Below, one piece after another: positions 26,657 to 40,986 of a stretch of DNA of 64,000 bases. The stretch lies in assembly GCA_003220265.1 (NCBI GenBank), contig QHRW01000107.1, positions 62,001-126,000 of the forward strand, read 5' to 3'. The notes beneath the pieces are model-generated. The model was not told where the DNA came from. It did no database searches and was given only the letters and a program-made list of their open reading frames with translations. The translations under genes were made by a program, and so were the position numbers. Origin of the DNA: Candidatus Rokuibacteriota bacterium (GTDB lineage: Bacteria > Methylomirabilota > Methylomirabilia > Rokubacteriales > CSP1-6). Within the stretch, counting starts at the first letter, position 1, and each line of letters opens with the position of its first letter.

Positions 26657-28810
26657 ATGGCCCCTGCACGGGTATCGGCGGCGCGTCGCAGCGTGAAGCC
26701 GCGTCCGGGCGTGGGGGCGGCGAGCCGTCTCGACCTCCTCGAAGCGCTCCTCACGTCGCGCGACGCCGGCCAGTGTGCCCAGCGCGCGCTGACGTGGCTG
26801 CAGCGGCAGACGGGCGCCCGCCGCGCGCTGTGCCTCGCGGCCGACACCGCGCCGCCGCGTCTGGTGCCGGTGGCCACGCTCGGCATCGCGGCCAACCGCG
26901 TCGACCGCTTCAGCGTGGATCTCGAGATCCGCGACCATCCGCTCACGCAGGCGCTGCTGTCCAGCACGGTCACGCTCGTCGGTGGCAACGGCCACGGCGC
27001 CAGCACACCGCTCGGCGCCGGCCCCGTGCAGGCCTTCCCGCTGGCGCCGCTGTCGCCGCGCGATCTGCCGGCCGGCCTTCTGCTCGTGGCGCCGTTTCCT
27101 CCGGCGGGCGTGAGCGACGTACGCTGGCTCGCGCGCGTGCTGGGGCCGCGGCTGGCCGCGCTCATGGCGGCGCGCCGGGTCGAGGACGCCGAGAACCGGC
27201 TGCAGCGCGAGCGCGGCCTGCTCTACAGCATCATCAACGCGGTCATCGACCCGATCTTGTTGACCGACGCCGACGGCCGCATCATCATCGCCAACGCGAG
27301 GGCCGAGACGCTGCTGGCCGCCGACGACGACCAGAGCGAGGGCCGGCGCCAGGCCGTCACCCTCAACAACATGCTCTTCTCGGCCGCGCTGAGCCGCCAC
27401 GCCATCGAGGGCGCGAGCGCGCCCCGGCACGAGATGCCGCTGGTCGATCCCGTGGACGGCTCCGACCTGCTCTTCGAGCTGATGAGCACCCCCGCCACCG
27501 ACGTGCGCGAGGGCGCCGGCATCGTGTCGATCCTGCGCAACGTCACCGACCTGCAGCGCGCCACCGCCGAGATCGAGGAGAACTATCGCAAGCTGCGGCA
27601 GACGGAGGCCGACGCCCGCGCCGAGCGCGACCGCCTCGACCTCGTCATCGACTCCGTGGCCGACCCGATCCTCGTGACCGATCCCGGCGGCAACATCGTC
27701 ATGATGAACGCGCCGGCCGAGCGGCTGTTCGTGGCCGTGGACGGCGACAGCGAGGAAGCCCACCGCCAGGTGCAGGCCAACGACGCGCACTTCTCGTCCT
27801 TCGTCTCCAACCTGTTCTTCGAAGGCGACTCGCGCCGGCGCACCGGCTCCATCGGCCTGGTCGATCCCGCCACCGCCACCTCGCTGCCGATGGAGGCGAT
27901 CTCCGGCAAGATCGTCTCCGAGCACGGCGAGGTCACGGCGGTCGTCACCATCCTGCACGACCGCACGGAGGAGCTCGAGCGCGCGCGCCTCTTCGAGGAC
28001 CTCAAGAAGCTGTCGGCCGAGCTGGAGCAGAAGGTCCGCGACGCCACCGCCGAGCTGGTGCGGCAGAACGAGCTGCTGCGCCGCTCGCACATCGCGCTGG
28101 AGCAGGCCTCCGCGCTGAAGTCGCAGTTCCTGGCCAACATGTCGCACGAGTTCCGCACGCCGCTCAACGCGATCCTCGGCTACACGAGCATGCTGCTCAA
28201 GGGCGTGTCGGGCGAGATGACGGCGCAGCAGCGGCGGAACCTCGAGCGCATCGACTCCAACTCGCACCACCTGCTGTCGATCATCAACGACATCCTCGAC
28301 ATCAGCCGCATCGAGGCCGGCAAGATGCCGCTGACGCTGGTGGAGTTCCCGCTGCCCGACCTGATCCGCGAGGTGCTGGCCGAGGTGGAGCCGCTCATCG
28401 CGCGCTCCAGGCTGACCGTCACCACCGAGCTGGACGATGCGCTGCCGCTCGTGCGCAGCGACCGCCAGAAGGTCAAGCAGATCCTCATCAACCTGCTCAC
28501 CAACGCGCTGAAGTTCACGCCGCAGGGCTGGGTGAAGGCGACGGCCGCCTACGACAAGCGGCACGAGCGCCTGGCCATCTCCGTGGCGGACAGCGGCATC
28601 GGCATCTCGCCCAAGGACCAGGAGGTCATCTTCGAGGACTTCCGCCAGGCCGACGACTCGCCCACGCGGCAGTACACCGGCGCCGGCCTCGGCCTGGCCA
28701 TCTGCCGGCGCCTCACGCAGATGCTTGGCGGCGAGCTGACCGTGCACAGCGCGCTCGGCGAAGGGTCCGCGTTCACGCTCGCCCTCCCACGCGCGCCGAA
28801 GGACGACTGA
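26657..28810 (+). CDS. GAF-PAS-PAS histidine kinase in the gas-vesicle operon
   Basis: A 717-residue soluble kinase. A GAF-like domain lies at about 25-180. Two PAS domains follow (about 195-310, IINAVIDPILLTDADGRIII; about 325-440, VIDSVADPILVTDPGGNIVM). A coiled linker leads to HisKA with FLANMSHEFRTPLNAILG (phospho-His497) and the ATPase domain (INLLTNALKFTPQG; GAGLGLAICRRLTQMLGG). There is no membrane segment, so it senses an internal signal such as redox or a small ligand. There is no fused receiver; the gene for a stand-alone receiver follows two bases later. Its place between gvpA and gvpF/L suggests that it controls flotation. Confidence 0.92.
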   Translation: MAPARVSAARRSVKPRPGVGAASRLDLLEALLTSRDAGQCAQRALTWLQRQTGARRALCLAADTAPPRLVPVATLGIAANRVDRFSVDLEIRDHPLTQALLSSTVTLVGGNGHGASTPLGAGPVQAFPLAPLSPRDLPAGLLLVAPFPPAGVSDVRWLARVLGPRLAALMAARRVEDAENRLQRERGLLYSIINAVIDPILLTDADGRIIIANARAETLLAADDDQSEGRRQAVTLNNMLFSAALSRHAIEGASAPRHEMPLVDPVDGSDLLFELMSTPATDVREGAGIVSILRNVTDLQRATAEIEENYRKLRQTEADARAERDRLDLVIDSVADPILVTDPGGNIVMMNAPAERLFVAVDGDSEEAHRQVQANDAHFSSFVSNLFFEGDSRRRTGSIGLVDPATATSLPMEAISGKIVSEHGEVTAVVTILHDRTEELERARLFEDLKKLSAELEQKVRDATAELVRQNELLRRSHIALEQASALKSQFLANMSHEFRTPLNAILGYTSMLLKGVSGEMTAQQRRNLERIDSNSHHLLSIINDILDISRIEAGKMPLTLVEFPLPDLIREVLAEVEPLIARSRLTVTTELDDALPLVRSDRQKVKQILINLLTNALKFTPQGWVKATAAYDKRHERLAISVADSGIGISPKDQEVIFEDFRQADDSPTRQYTGAGLGLAICRRLTQMLGGELTVHSALGEGSAFTLALPRAPKDD

Positions 28811-28812
28811 CG

Positions 28813-29220
28813 ATGGCGGCCGACTCGCTGCTGATCCTGCTCGTGGACGACTATCCGGACAACCGCGACATCTACGTCCAGTTCCTGACGTACTCCGGGC
28901 TGCGGGTGGAGGAGGCCGAGAACGGCCACCAGGCGCTCGACAAGGCCTTCGCCCTCCATCCCGACGTCATCGTCATGGACCTCTCGCTGCCCGGCCTCGA
29001 TGGCTGGGAGGCGACGCGGCGCCTGAAGGGCGACCCGCGCACCCGCGACATCCCCGTCATCGCGCTCACCGGCCACGCCCTGGCCGGCCACAGCAAGGGC
29101 GCGCTCGACGCCGGATGCGATGCCTTCATCACCAAGCCTTGCCTGCCGGAGCGGCTGCTCGACGAGATCCGCGCGATCCACGGCACCGTGCCGCCACGAT
29201 CGGGGGAACCCACCTCATGA
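28813..29220 (+). CDS. Single-domain response regulator (CheY-like)
   Basis: A 135-residue receiver with ILLVDDYPDNRDI (acid pocket), the phospho-acceptor Asp in VIVMDLSLPGLDGWEA, Thr in ALTGHALAG and Lys in FITKPCLP. No DNA-binding output domain, so it acts by protein contact or as a phosphorelay shuttle. Likely partner of the kinase two bases upstream. Its stop overlaps the GvpF/L start (ATGA), which couples its translation to vesicle assembly. Confidence 0.93.
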   Translation: MAADSLLILLVDDYPDNRDIYVQFLTYSGLRVEEAENGHQALDKAFALHPDVIVMDLSLPGLDGWEATRRLKGDPRTRDIPVIALTGHALAGHSKGALDAGCDAFITKPCLPERLLDEIRAIHGTVPPRSGEPTS

Positions 29221-30140
29221 GTCGCATGGTCAAACGCACCAGCCGTCCCAAGACGCCCGCCGCGGACGCCAAGCGGGGCCGGCCGGCGCCCGCCCAGGCG
29301 GCCTCGCGCGTCATCCGCGAGGAAACACCCGGGTCTCACTTGCCGGCCGGCGCCACCCGCACACCGGGCGCGCCGCCGGCCTCGTCGGACAAGCGCGGCA
29401 AGTACGTGTACTGCATCGTGCGCGCGGACGAGGCCCTGCGCTTCGGCCCCATCGGGTTCGGCTCGCCGCCCGGCGAGGTGTACACGGTGCTCTACGAGGA
29501 CATCGCCGCCGTCGTCTCCGACGCGCCCATCGAGGTGCTCGACGCCACCCGCGAGAACGTGCTGGCCCACGAGCGGGTGAACGAGGCGGTCATGCGCTAC
29601 CAGACCGTCATCCCGATGTCGTTCGGCACCGTGTTCAAGACCCGCGACGACATCGTCGAGCTGCTGCGCGGCGCCCACGGCGCCTTCCAGGACGTGCTCA
29701 GCAAGATGGAGAACAAGGTCGAGTTCGGCCTCAAGGTGCTCTGGGACCGCGACGCCATGATCCGCCACATCGAGCACGACGACGAGGACATCCGCCGGCT
29801 CAAGAGCGAGATCGCCACCCAGAAGGGCTCGACCTACTTCGCCCGCGTGCAGTACGGCCGCCTGGTGGACGGCGCGCTGCAGAGCCGCTCGGAGCAGTAC
29901 GTCAGCGAGATCTTCGAGGCGCTGCGCGACGTGTGCGTGGCCTCGCGCGCCAACAAGCCCATCGGCGACAAGATGATCATGAACGCGGCCTTCCTGGTCG
30001 ACCGCGACCGCGAGGCAGCCTTCGACGCCCGCGTGAAGAACCTCGGCGCCAAGTACGACACGCTGACGTTCCGCTACACGGGGCCGTGGCCGCCCTACAA
30101 CTTCGTCAACATCCGTCTGAAGCTCGAGCGCGCGAAGTAA
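29217..30140 (+). CDS. Gas vesicle protein GvpF/GvpL, copy 1
   Basis: A 307-residue protein. Residues 62-300 are the GvpF/L fold: KYVYCIVRADEAL, VVSDAPIEVLDATRENVLAH, QTVIPMSFGTVFKT, and the C-terminal FRYTGPWPPYNFV signature. GvpF/L proteins are minor assembly factors that bind GvpA. The first 60 residues are a low-complexity Pro/Ala/Arg extension. ATG 29217 overlaps the receiver stop by four bases. Confidence 0.9.
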   Translation: MSRMVKRTSRPKTPAADAKRGRPAPAQAASRVIREETPGSHLPAGATRTPGAPPASSDKRGKYVYCIVRADEALRFGPIGFGSPPGEVYTVLYEDIAAVVSDAPIEVLDATRENVLAHERVNEAVMRYQTVIPMSFGTVFKTRDDIVELLRGAHGAFQDVLSKMENKVEFGLKVLWDRDAMIRHIEHDDEDIRRLKSEIATQKGSTYFARVQYGRLVDGALQSRSEQYVSEIFEALRDVCVASRANKPIGDKMIMNAAFLVDRDREAAFDARVKNLGAKYDTLTFRYTGPWPPYNFVNIRLKLERAK

Positions 30141-30147
30141 CCTCCGG

Positions 30148-31710
<1,563 letters not shown>

Positions 31711-31711
31711 C

Positions 31712-32026
31712 GTGTTCATCCTCGACACCCTCTTCATCGGCGGCATCAAGTTCGTCCTGCGCCGCGTGGCCGAGGCCGTGGACGCCCAGATGAACGACGT
31801 GGATGCGCTCCGGCAGGAGCTGCTGGCCGCCCAGATGAAGCTCGAGCTGGGCGAGATGACCGAGGAGGAGTTCTCGGAGCTCGAGGCCGAGGTGCTGGCG
31901 CGGATCCGCGAGATCCGCGCCGCACAGGAGGCCGAGTCCGCCGCGGACGGCCCCGTGAAGATCACGGGCATCGACGTCAGGATCGCCGACGACGTCGAAG
32001 GCGAGTCGCCGGACGACTCGCGGTGA
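31712..32026 (+). CDS. gvpG: Gas vesicle protein GvpG
   Basis: A 104-residue accessory protein. Residues 4-70 follow the GvpG pattern: a hydrophobic start (FILDTLFIGGIKFVLRRVAE), an acidic helix (VDALRQELLAAQMKLELGEM) and the family-typical TEEEFSELEAEVLARI. GvpG joins GvpF/L in the assembly complex. The tail after residue 75 is acidic and variable. GTG start one base after the kinase stop; its own stop overlaps the ATPase gene through GTGA. Confidence 0.83.
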   Translation: MFILDTLFIGGIKFVLRRVAEAVDAQMNDVDALRQELLAAQMKLELGEMTEEEFSELEAEVLARIREIRAAQEAESAADGPVKITGIDVRIADDVEGESPDDSR

Positions 32027-34194
32027 GCGCCGTCCGGCGGCGGCCCACGCGCCGGCCGGCCAGCGTCGCCGGCGGCGAGCCGCGCTTTTCTTTCTTCGCC
32101 GGCAAGGGCGGCGTCGGCAAGACGACGTGCGCGGCGGCCGCCGCGCTGGCCGCCGCCGAGCGCGGCCACCGCGTCGCCGTCATCTCCACCGACCCCGCGC
32201 ACTCCCTGGGGGACGCGCTCGGCCGCCGGCTGGGCGCCGCGCCCCGCCGCGTGCCCACGCGGGCCGGCCGGCTGGACGCCGTCGAGCTCGACGCCGACCG
32301 CGCGCTGGCGCGCTGGCTGGCCCGCCGGCGGCCGACGCTGCGCACGATCGCCGAGCGCGGCACCTATCTCGACGACGAGGACCTCGAGCGCCTGCTGCGG
32401 CTGTCGTTCCCCGGCGTCGACGAGCTGATGGCGCTGGTCGAGCTGGCCCGCCTGGCGCGGCAGGGCGCCTACGACACGGTCGTCGTGGACACCGCGCCCA
32501 CGGGCCACACGCTTCGCCTGCTCGACATGCCGCAGACGCTGCGGCGCATCGCCGGTGTGCTGAGCGATCTGCACGCCAAGCACCGCTTCCTCACGGACAG
32601 CCTCGGCCGCGGCTATAGCGCCGGCGCGGCCGACCGCCTGATCGAGGAGCTCGAGGCCGACGGCCGCCGGCTGAGCGAGCTCCTCCGTGATCCCGCGCGC
32701 GCCCGCTTCACGTGGCTGCTGCTGCCGGAGTCGCTCAGTCTCGACGAGACCCGCGACGGGGTCGCCGCGCTCGCCGCGGCCGGGATGCACGTCGCCGAGC
32801 TCGTCGTCAATCGCCTGACGCCCGCGCCGCCCCGCCCGTGCGCCCATTGCGCGGCCCGCCGCGCAGCGGAGGCCCGCGTGCTGGCCGAGACGCGCCGCGC
32901 GTTCCCGGATCTTCCGCTGCGCGTGCTCCCGGCGCTGGAGGCCGAGCCGCGCGGGCTGCCCGCGCTGCGGCGCGTTGGGGCACGTCTCGCGAAATCGCGG
33001 GCTGGCGGGCAATCCGCGGGGCGAAGTCGAACGGTCTCTGTCTATGAACAATGGGGGGGCCGAAGGCCCCCCCATACGCCCCCCGGTTCGCGCGATCTGC
33101 GAAGGGCGTTGGCGTCCAACGCGGAGCCCCCCCATACGCCCCCCGGTTCGCGCGAGCCGCGAAGGGCGTTGGCGTCCAACGCCTCCATTCGATCGGAGTC
33201 CGGCGGTTTGGCGGTTGCGCGAGCGAATGCATGGCTCGAGGTGATGGCGCCGGTGGGGGTGAGGTTGCTCGTGATCGTGGGGAAGGGCGGGGTGGGGAAG
33301 ACGACGTGCGCGGCGGCGGCGGCGTTGACGGTGGCGGCGGCGCGGCCGCAGGCGCGCGTGCTGGCGCTCTCGGTCGATCCGGCGCACTCGCTGGGCGACG
33401 TGCTCGGCGTGGCGGTGGGCGACGACGAGCGCACGGTGCCGGGCGCCCCGGCCACCCTGCGCGTGCGCGAGGTTCAGGCCGACCAGGCGTTCGCCCGGCT
33501 GCGCGCACGTTACCAGGGGGCGGTGGAGGAGACGTTCGAGTCGCTCCTGAGCGGCTCGCGCTTCGACGTGGCGTACGACCGCGAGGCGCTGCGCGGCCTC
33601 ATGGACCTGGCGCCGCCCGGCCTCGACGAGCTGTTCGCCGTGCTGTCCATCATCGAGGCGCTGCTGGAGCGCGAGCCGCCCGTGGACCTGGTGGTCCTCG
33701 ACACAGCGCCGACGGGCCACGCCCTCCGGCTGCTGGAGATGCCGGCCACGGCGCTCGGCTGGGTCCACGCGCTGCTGGCCATCCTGCTCAAGTACCGCGA
33801 GGTGGTGGGCCTGGGAGAGGTTGCCGGCGAGCTGGTCGCGACCGCCCGGCGGCTGCGCGAGCTCAACGCGCTCCTCACGGATGGCTCGCGGGCGCGCGTG
33901 GTGGCCGTCACGCGGGCGGCCGAGCTGCCCCTGCGAGAAACCGAGCGGCTGCTGGCCCGGCTGGCGCGGCTGCGCCTGGCGGTCCCGGCCGTGGTGGTCA
34001 ATGCCCTCGGCGGCGAGGGCTGCGTGCGCTGCGCAAACGCCCGCCGGATCGAGCGCCGGCTGGTCGCCGGCCTGGCCTGCCAGCGGGCGACGGGGCGGCG
34101 GCGGTGGAGTATCATCTCCACGCCGGCCGCAGCGCCGCCGCCCCGAGGGGTGGCGGGACTCGTGGGCTGGGCACGCACGTGGGAGCTCGAATGA
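32023..34194 (+). CDS. Double-domain ArsA/Get3-type ATPase in the gas-vesicle operon
   Basis: A 723-residue protein of two SIMIBI ATPase halves. Half 1 has deviant Walker A GKGGVGKTT (residues 27-35), switch I STDPAHSLGDALG, switch II DTAPTGHTLRLLDMP and a zinc-type CAHC (Cys273/Cys276). Half 2 repeats these: GKGGVGKTT at 420-428, SVDPAHSLGDVLG, DTAPTGHALRLLEMP, CVRC (Cys667/Cys670). The cysteine-rich arsenite site of E. coli ArsA is not seen, whereas the CxxC is a Get3 trait. The 80-residue linker is low-complexity and contains a 20-residue repeat. Likely an ATP-driven handler of hydrophobic proteins. It overlaps gvpG and the next GvpF/L gene by four bases each. A second gene starting at ATG 33244 is an alternative reading. 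Confidence 0.87.
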   Translation: MSAVRRRPTRRPASVAGGEPRFSFFAGKGGVGKTTCAAAAALAAAERGHRVAVISTDPAHSLGDALGRRLGAAPRRVPTRAGRLDAVELDADRALARWLARRRPTLRTIAERGTYLDDEDLERLLRLSFPGVDELMALVELARLARQGAYDTVVVDTAPTGHTLRLLDMPQTLRRIAGVLSDLHAKHRFLTDSLGRGYSAGAADRLIEELEADGRRLSELLRDPARARFTWLLLPESLSLDETRDGVAALAAAGMHVAELVVNRLTPAPPRPCAHCAARRAAEARVLAETRRAFPDLPLRVLPALEAEPRGLPALRRVGARLAKSRAGGQSAGRSRTVSVYEQWGGRRPPHTPPGSRDLRRALASNAEPPHTPPGSREPRRALASNASIRSESGGLAVARANAWLEVMAPVGVRLLVIVGKGGVGKTTCAAAAALTVAAARPQARVLALSVDPAHSLGDVLGVAVGDDERTVPGAPATLRVREVQADQAFARLRARYQGAVEETFESLLSGSRFDVAYDREALRGLMDLAPPGLDELFAVLSIIEALLEREPPVDLVVLDTAPTGHALRLLEMPATALGWVHALLAILLKYREVVGLGEVAGELVATARRLRELNALLTDGSRARVVAVTRAAELPLRETERLLARLARLRLAVPAVVVNALGGEGCVRCANARRIERRLVAGLACQRATGRRRWSIISTPAAAPPPRGVAGLVGWARTWELE
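33053..33182. repeat. Hairpin plus two 60-bp direct repeats inside the ATPase gene
   Basis: GGGGGGGCC (33053-33061) pairs with GGCCCCCCC (33065-33073). From 33061 two 60-base copies (33061-33120 and 33121-33180) differ at only a few positions; each encodes PPHTPPGSR plus RRALASNA. The 60-base period keeps the reading frame. It looks like intergenic DNA that is open by chance or by insertion. Confidence 0.9.
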
Positions 34195-34979
34195 CCGCGA
34201 CGCGGGAGACCGGCACCTACCTCTATTGCCTGGTCCAGGCCGACCGGCAACCGTCGCTCGGCGGCGCGCCCCGCGGGCTGCCGGGGACGGGACCGTTGCG
34301 CCTGCTCGACGCCGGCGACGACCTCTGGCTCGTGGTGGGCGACGCGCCGCTTGCCGTCTACGGCAGCGAGCCGATCGACCGCAACCTGCACGATCTCGAG
34401 TGGGTGGGCGTGCGCGCCGCCGCCCACGCCCGCGCCGTCGAGTACTTCGCGCGGCGCTCGACCACGCTGCCCATGAAGCTCTTCACGCTATTCACGTCCG
34501 ACGAGCGCGCGGTGACCCACGTGCGCGGCGACGCCGCCCGCGTGCGCCGCGTGCTCGCGCGCGTGCACGGTCACGAGGAGTGGGGCGTGCGCGTGCGCCT
34601 GGATGCCGCGCTCGTGCGCAAGCGCACCGCCCGGCGGCCGGCGGCGGCCACCAACGGCGGCCGCGCCGGCACGAAGTTCCTGCTCGCCAAGAAGCAGGCG
34701 CGCGACGTCGCGCGCGAGGTGCTGCGCGAGGGACGGGCGGCGGTCGAGGAGGCCTACGAGACGCTGGCCGACCTGGCCGACGGCACGCGCCGCCGGCCGG
34801 CCGGCGAGCTGGAGGGCACGCGCCTCGTGCTCGACGCCGCGCTGCTGGTGCCCGCCGGCCGGCTGACGAGCTTCAAGCGCGTGGCGCGCCGCGCGGCCAC
34901 GACACTGGCCGCGCGCGGCTACCGGCTGAGCCTCACGGGGCCGTGGCCGGCCTACAACTTCGTCGGGGACGCGCGGTGA
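34191..34979 (+). CDS. Gas vesicle protein GvpF/GvpL, copy 2
   Basis: A 262-residue GvpF/L protein beginning directly with ETGTYLYCLVQADRQP. Contains the middle motif STTLPMKLFTLFTSDE and ends in SLTGPWPAYNFVGDAR, the same C-terminal signature as copy 1. A basic Ala-rich segment lies at about 140-160 (RKRTARRPAAATNGGRAG). Start by ATGA overlap with the ATPase gene; stop overlaps the following GvpA-family gene by GTGA. Confidence 0.9.
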   Translation: MTATRETGTYLYCLVQADRQPSLGGAPRGLPGTGPLRLLDAGDDLWLVVGDAPLAVYGSEPIDRNLHDLEWVGVRAAAHARAVEYFARRSTTLPMKLFTLFTSDERAVTHVRGDAARVRRVLARVHGHEEWGVRVRLDAALVRKRTARRPAAATNGGRAGTKFLLAKKQARDVAREVLREGRAAVEEAYETLADLADGTRRRPAGELEGTRLVLDAALLVPAGRLTSFKRVARRAATTLAARGYRLSLTGPWPAYNFVGDAR

Positions 34980-35182
34980 AGACGCCGTCGCGGGCGGCGG
35001 CGCGCGAGATCCTCGAGACCGCCGACGACTCGCTGCTCGACCTCGTCGACAACCTGCTCAACCGCGGCGTGGTGATCTCCGGCGAGGTGCTGCTGGGCCT
35101 GGCTGGCGTCGATCTCGTCTACCTGCGGCTGACCGCGCTGCTGTGCGCCGCCGACCGCATCCGCGCGCGGGGCGAGTCGTGA
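34976..35182 (+). CDS. GvpA-family accessory protein (GvpM/GvpS-like)
   Basis: A 68-residue protein with the GvpA-type core: SLLDLVDNLLNRGVVISGEV followed by LLGLAGVDLVYLRLTALLCA. The NRGVVISGEVLLGLAGVDLVYL form, with NRG in place of DKG, is typical of the GvpM/GvpS/GvpJ group rather than the structural protein. It probably acts in vesicle nucleation or shape. GTG start overlaps GvpF/L copy 2; its stop overlaps copy 3. Confidence 0.85.
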   Translation: MKTPSRAAAREILETADDSLLDLVDNLLNRGVVISGEVLLGLAGVDLVYLRLTALLCAADRIRARGES

Positions 35183-35859
35183 GCGTCTATCTCTATGCGC
35201 TGCTCTCCGGGCGTCCCGCCTCGGCGTGCGGCCAGGGCATCTGCGCCGAGCCGCTGCGCCTGGTGGCGAGCGGCGGTCTCGTGGCCCTCGTCGGCGACGT
35301 GTCCGCCTTGCCGGAGGTGACCGCGCTCATGCTGCGCGCGCAGGACGCCGTGCTTCGCCGCGTGGCCGTCGAGGTCGATGCCGTGCTGCCGGCGCGCTTC
35401 GGCACGCTGCTCGCCGACGACGCGGCGCTGGCCGACGCGCTGGCGCAGCGGCGCGCCCAGCTGGTCCAGGCGCTCGGCCGCGTGGCCGGCTGCGAGCAGA
35501 TGACCGTGCGCGTGTGGGGCGACGGTCCCGTCCCGTCGCCGCCGCGCGACGCGGAGCCGGCGGCCGGCCCCGGGCCCGGCACGCGCTATCTCACCGATCG
35601 TCGCCGCGCGCACGAGGCCGCGCACCAGGTGCCCGAGCTGGAGCCACTGCGGCAACGGCTGGGCGACCTGGTGCGCGCCGAGCGCGTGGAGCGTCACGAT
35701 CGCCCGCCGCTGCTGGCCACCGTCCAGCATCTCGTGGCGCGCGGCGCCGGCGCGCGCTACCTCGACGTGGTCGACGCCTGCCGCACGGGGCTGCGGCCGT
35801 GCCGCGTCAGCGTGACGGGACCGTGGCTGCCGTACGCCTTCAGCGAGGACGCGGCGTGA
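35179..35859 (+). CDS. Gas vesicle protein GvpF/GvpL, copy 3 (divergent)
   Basis: A 226-residue protein starting VSVYLYALLSGRP. It keeps the mid motif in the form AVLPARFGTLLADD and the C-terminal VSVTGPWLPYAFSEDA, but is shorter and more divergent than copies 1 and 2. A Pro/Gly-rich loop lies at about 115-135. Assembly role inferred from family. GTG start in a GTGA overlap; its stop overlaps gvpK the same way. Confidence 0.85.
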   Translation: MSVYLYALLSGRPASACGQGICAEPLRLVASGGLVALVGDVSALPEVTALMLRAQDAVLRRVAVEVDAVLPARFGTLLADDAALADALAQRRAQLVQALGRVAGCEQMTVRVWGDGPVPSPPRDAEPAAGPGPGTRYLTDRRRAHEAAHQVPELEPLRQRLGDLVRAERVERHDRPPLLATVQHLVARGAGARYLDVVDACRTGLRPCRVSVTGPWLPYAFSEDAA

Positions 35860-36203
35860 GCCGTCCGCGGCGGCCGCTCATCGAGGTGCGCGAGCTCGAG
35901 TCGCTGCGTACCGAGCTCGAGCGGCAGGCCGACGCGCTCGCCCCGCGCTGGAACGCCGACCCGGAGGACGTGCAGAAGTCGGTCGCGCGGCTCGTGCTGA
36001 CGCTCGTGGAGTTCATCCGCCAGCTCCTGGAGCGCCAGGCCATCCGGCGCATGGAGGGCGGCACGCTGACGTCGGAGGAGACGGAGAACATCGGCGTGGC
36101 GCTCATGCGGCTGGAGGAGACCGTGCGCGACATGGCCGCGCGCTTCGGCCTCGCGCCCGACGAGCTCAACCTCGACCTGGGCCCGCTGGGGCGGCTCCTC
36201 TAG
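35856..36203 (+). CDS. gvpK: Gas vesicle protein GvpK
   Basis: A 115-residue helical accessory protein. Residues 28-113 are strongly GvpK-like: RWNADPEDVQKSVARLVLTL, EFIRQLLERQAIRRMEGGTL and the ending LNLDLGPLGRLL. GvpK is essential for vesicle formation where tested. GTG start overlaps GvpF/L copy 3. The next kinase starts two bases after its stop. It is the last recognisable gvp gene; neither gvpN nor gvpC is present in the window. Confidence 0.92.
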   Translation: MSRPRRPLIEVRELESLRTELERQADALAPRWNADPEDVQKSVARLVLTLVEFIRQLLERQAIRRMEGGTLTSEETENIGVALMRLEETVRDMAARFGLAPDELNLDLGPLGRLL

Positions 36204-36204
36204 C

Positions 36205-40958
<4,754 letters not shown>

Positions 40959-40986
40959 CGTCCGCCGCCGGGGAGGCGGCACACCG

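Noticed and set aside
32023-34194. Arsenite efflux ATPase of an ars operon
   Set aside because: No arsB, arsC, arsD or arsR nearby, the arsenite Cys site is not seen, and the gene overlaps gvp genes at both ends.
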